NCBI GenBank assembly: GCA_003446775.1
Contig: DMCH01000073.1
Coordinates: 8,481-13,688, forward strand
DNA length: 5,208 nucleotides
Source of the DNA: Chloroflexota bacterium
Lineage (GTDB): Bacteria > Chloroflexota > Dormibacteria > Dormibacterales > Dormibacteraceae
Direction: 5' to 3'
In this document: positions 5,021 through 5,208 of the stretch, piece by piece
Numbering within the stretch: the first letter of the stretch is position 1
How the letters are laid out: each line of letters starts with the position of its first letter
Program-made: the position numbers and the translations under genes
The notes under the pieces: generated by a model
Database searches by the model: none
What the model saw: only the letters and a program-made list of their open reading frames with translations
What the model was told of the DNA's origin: nothing

Positions 5021-5208
5021 CTATTTCGTCTTCTTCTCGGTGGTTTTCTTGGCCGGAGCCTTCTTGGCAGCTGGAGCCTTCTCGGCCTTGGGTGCGGTGA
5101 CCTTGGGTGCGGTGGCCTTGGGTGCGGTGGCCTTGGGTGCGGTGGCCTTGGGTGCGGCCTTAGCGGCCGGTTTGGCCGGGGTCTTGGTGGCTGGTTTGGC
5201 CGGCTTGG
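5021..5208 (-). CDS. rpsC: Small-subunit ribosomal protein uS3, C-terminal tail only (partial, 5' end outside window)
   Basis: An open frame enters from the right edge and ends at a TAG (5021-5023) that directly abuts the rplP ATG. The 61 complete codons encode 18 Lys, 20 Ala, 11 Pro, 9 Thr, 2 Glu and 1 Val and nothing else, so no folded uS3 domain is visible. The identification rests on position: in the conserved S10 cluster the gene just upstream of rplP is rpsC, and some bacterial uS3 proteins carry a basic low-complexity tail after the second KH-like domain. uS3 sits at the mRNA entry side of the 30S subunit. The tail contains a TAPKA pentapeptide reiterated about five times, followed by lysine-rich motifs to the end. 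By composition alone it could be a histone-H1-like tail, but gene order strongly favours uS3. Confidence 0.77.
   Translation of the reverse strand, partial: KPAKPATKTPAKPAAKAAPKATAPKATAPKATAPKVTAPKAEKAPAAKKAPAKKTTEKKTK
5086..5157. repeat. 15-bp tandem repeat, about 4.8 copies, inside rpsC tail
   Basis: The unit ccttgggtgcggtgg (plus strand) begins at 5086, 5101, 5116, 5131 and 5146. The first copy ends in a instead of g, and the last is cut after 12 bases. The period is a multiple of three, so each unit adds five residues (A-T-A-P-K in the coding direction) without a frameshift. The single base difference changes one Ala to Val. Near-identity at the DNA level suggests recent slippage-type expansion rather than an old, drifted repeat. 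Confidence 0.95.
5169..5203. repeat. Pair of 11-bp direct repeats in rpsC tail
   Basis: The sequence ggtttggccgg occurs at 5169-5179 and again at 5193-5203, offset by 24 bases and so in the same reading frame. Each copy encodes part of a P-A-K-P-A motif in the uS3 tail. It lies immediately upstream, in the coding sense, of the 15-bp tandem array and shows that the whole tail is built from short reiterated modules. Confidence 0.75.

Noticed and set aside
5086..5157. CRISPR array
   Set aside because: The 15-bp units are contiguous with no unique spacers and stay in frame inside a coding region, so this is a coding tandem repeat.
1..5208. A mobile element, phage or accessory system in the window
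   Set aside because: Gene order is the conserved ribosomal cluster throughout, with no transposase, integrase, terminal repeats or foreign-looking segment and no gap large enough to hold one.

Overview
The window is a compact stretch of the conserved ribosomal-protein (S10-spc) gene cluster. Every supported gene lies on the minus strand, so transcription runs from the right edge to the left edge. In that order the genes are: the 3' end of rpsC (uS3 tail), rplP (uL16), rpmC (uL29), rpsQ (uS17), rplN (uL14), rplX (uL24), rplE (uL5), rpsN (zinc-type uS14), rpsH (uS8), rplF (uL6), rplR (uL18), rpsE (uS5) and the start of rpmD (uL30), which runs off the left edge. This is the textbook bacterial order. 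No gene is inserted, missing or broken in what can be seen.

Packing is extreme. Most neighbours overlap by 1-4 bases (GTGA, ATGA or TGATG junctions) or abut, which fits translational coupling along one polycistronic mRNA. rpsQ and rplN, which belong to separate operons in E. coli, overlap here, so the S10 and spc blocks look like a single unit. The only real intergenic gap is 62 bases between rpsH and rplF. It holds an imperfect hairpin and a strong Shine-Dalgarno site. No promoter or terminator is evident, and no stretch over 300 bases lacks a gene.

The organism is a GC-rich bacterium with frequent non-ATG starts (four GTG and two TTG among twelve visible starts), a short four-cysteine uS14 and a uL24 carrying a CxxC...CxxC pair. 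These features fit a GC-rich lineage of the Terrabacteria type such as Chloroflexota, Dormibacterota or Actinobacteriota. That placement is a guess from style, not a determination.

The genes together encode proteins of the small subunit (uS3, uS17, uS14, uS8, uS5) and the large subunit (uL16, uL29, uL14, uL24, uL5, uL6, uL18, uL30). The unusual theme is that many carry low-complexity N- or C-terminal extensions beyond the normal family core. The most striking is a uS3 tail of at least 61 residues made almost only of Lys, Ala, Pro and Thr, part of it encoded by a 15-bp tandem repeat. I see no previously undescribed system here. The window is core translation machinery with decorated termini.
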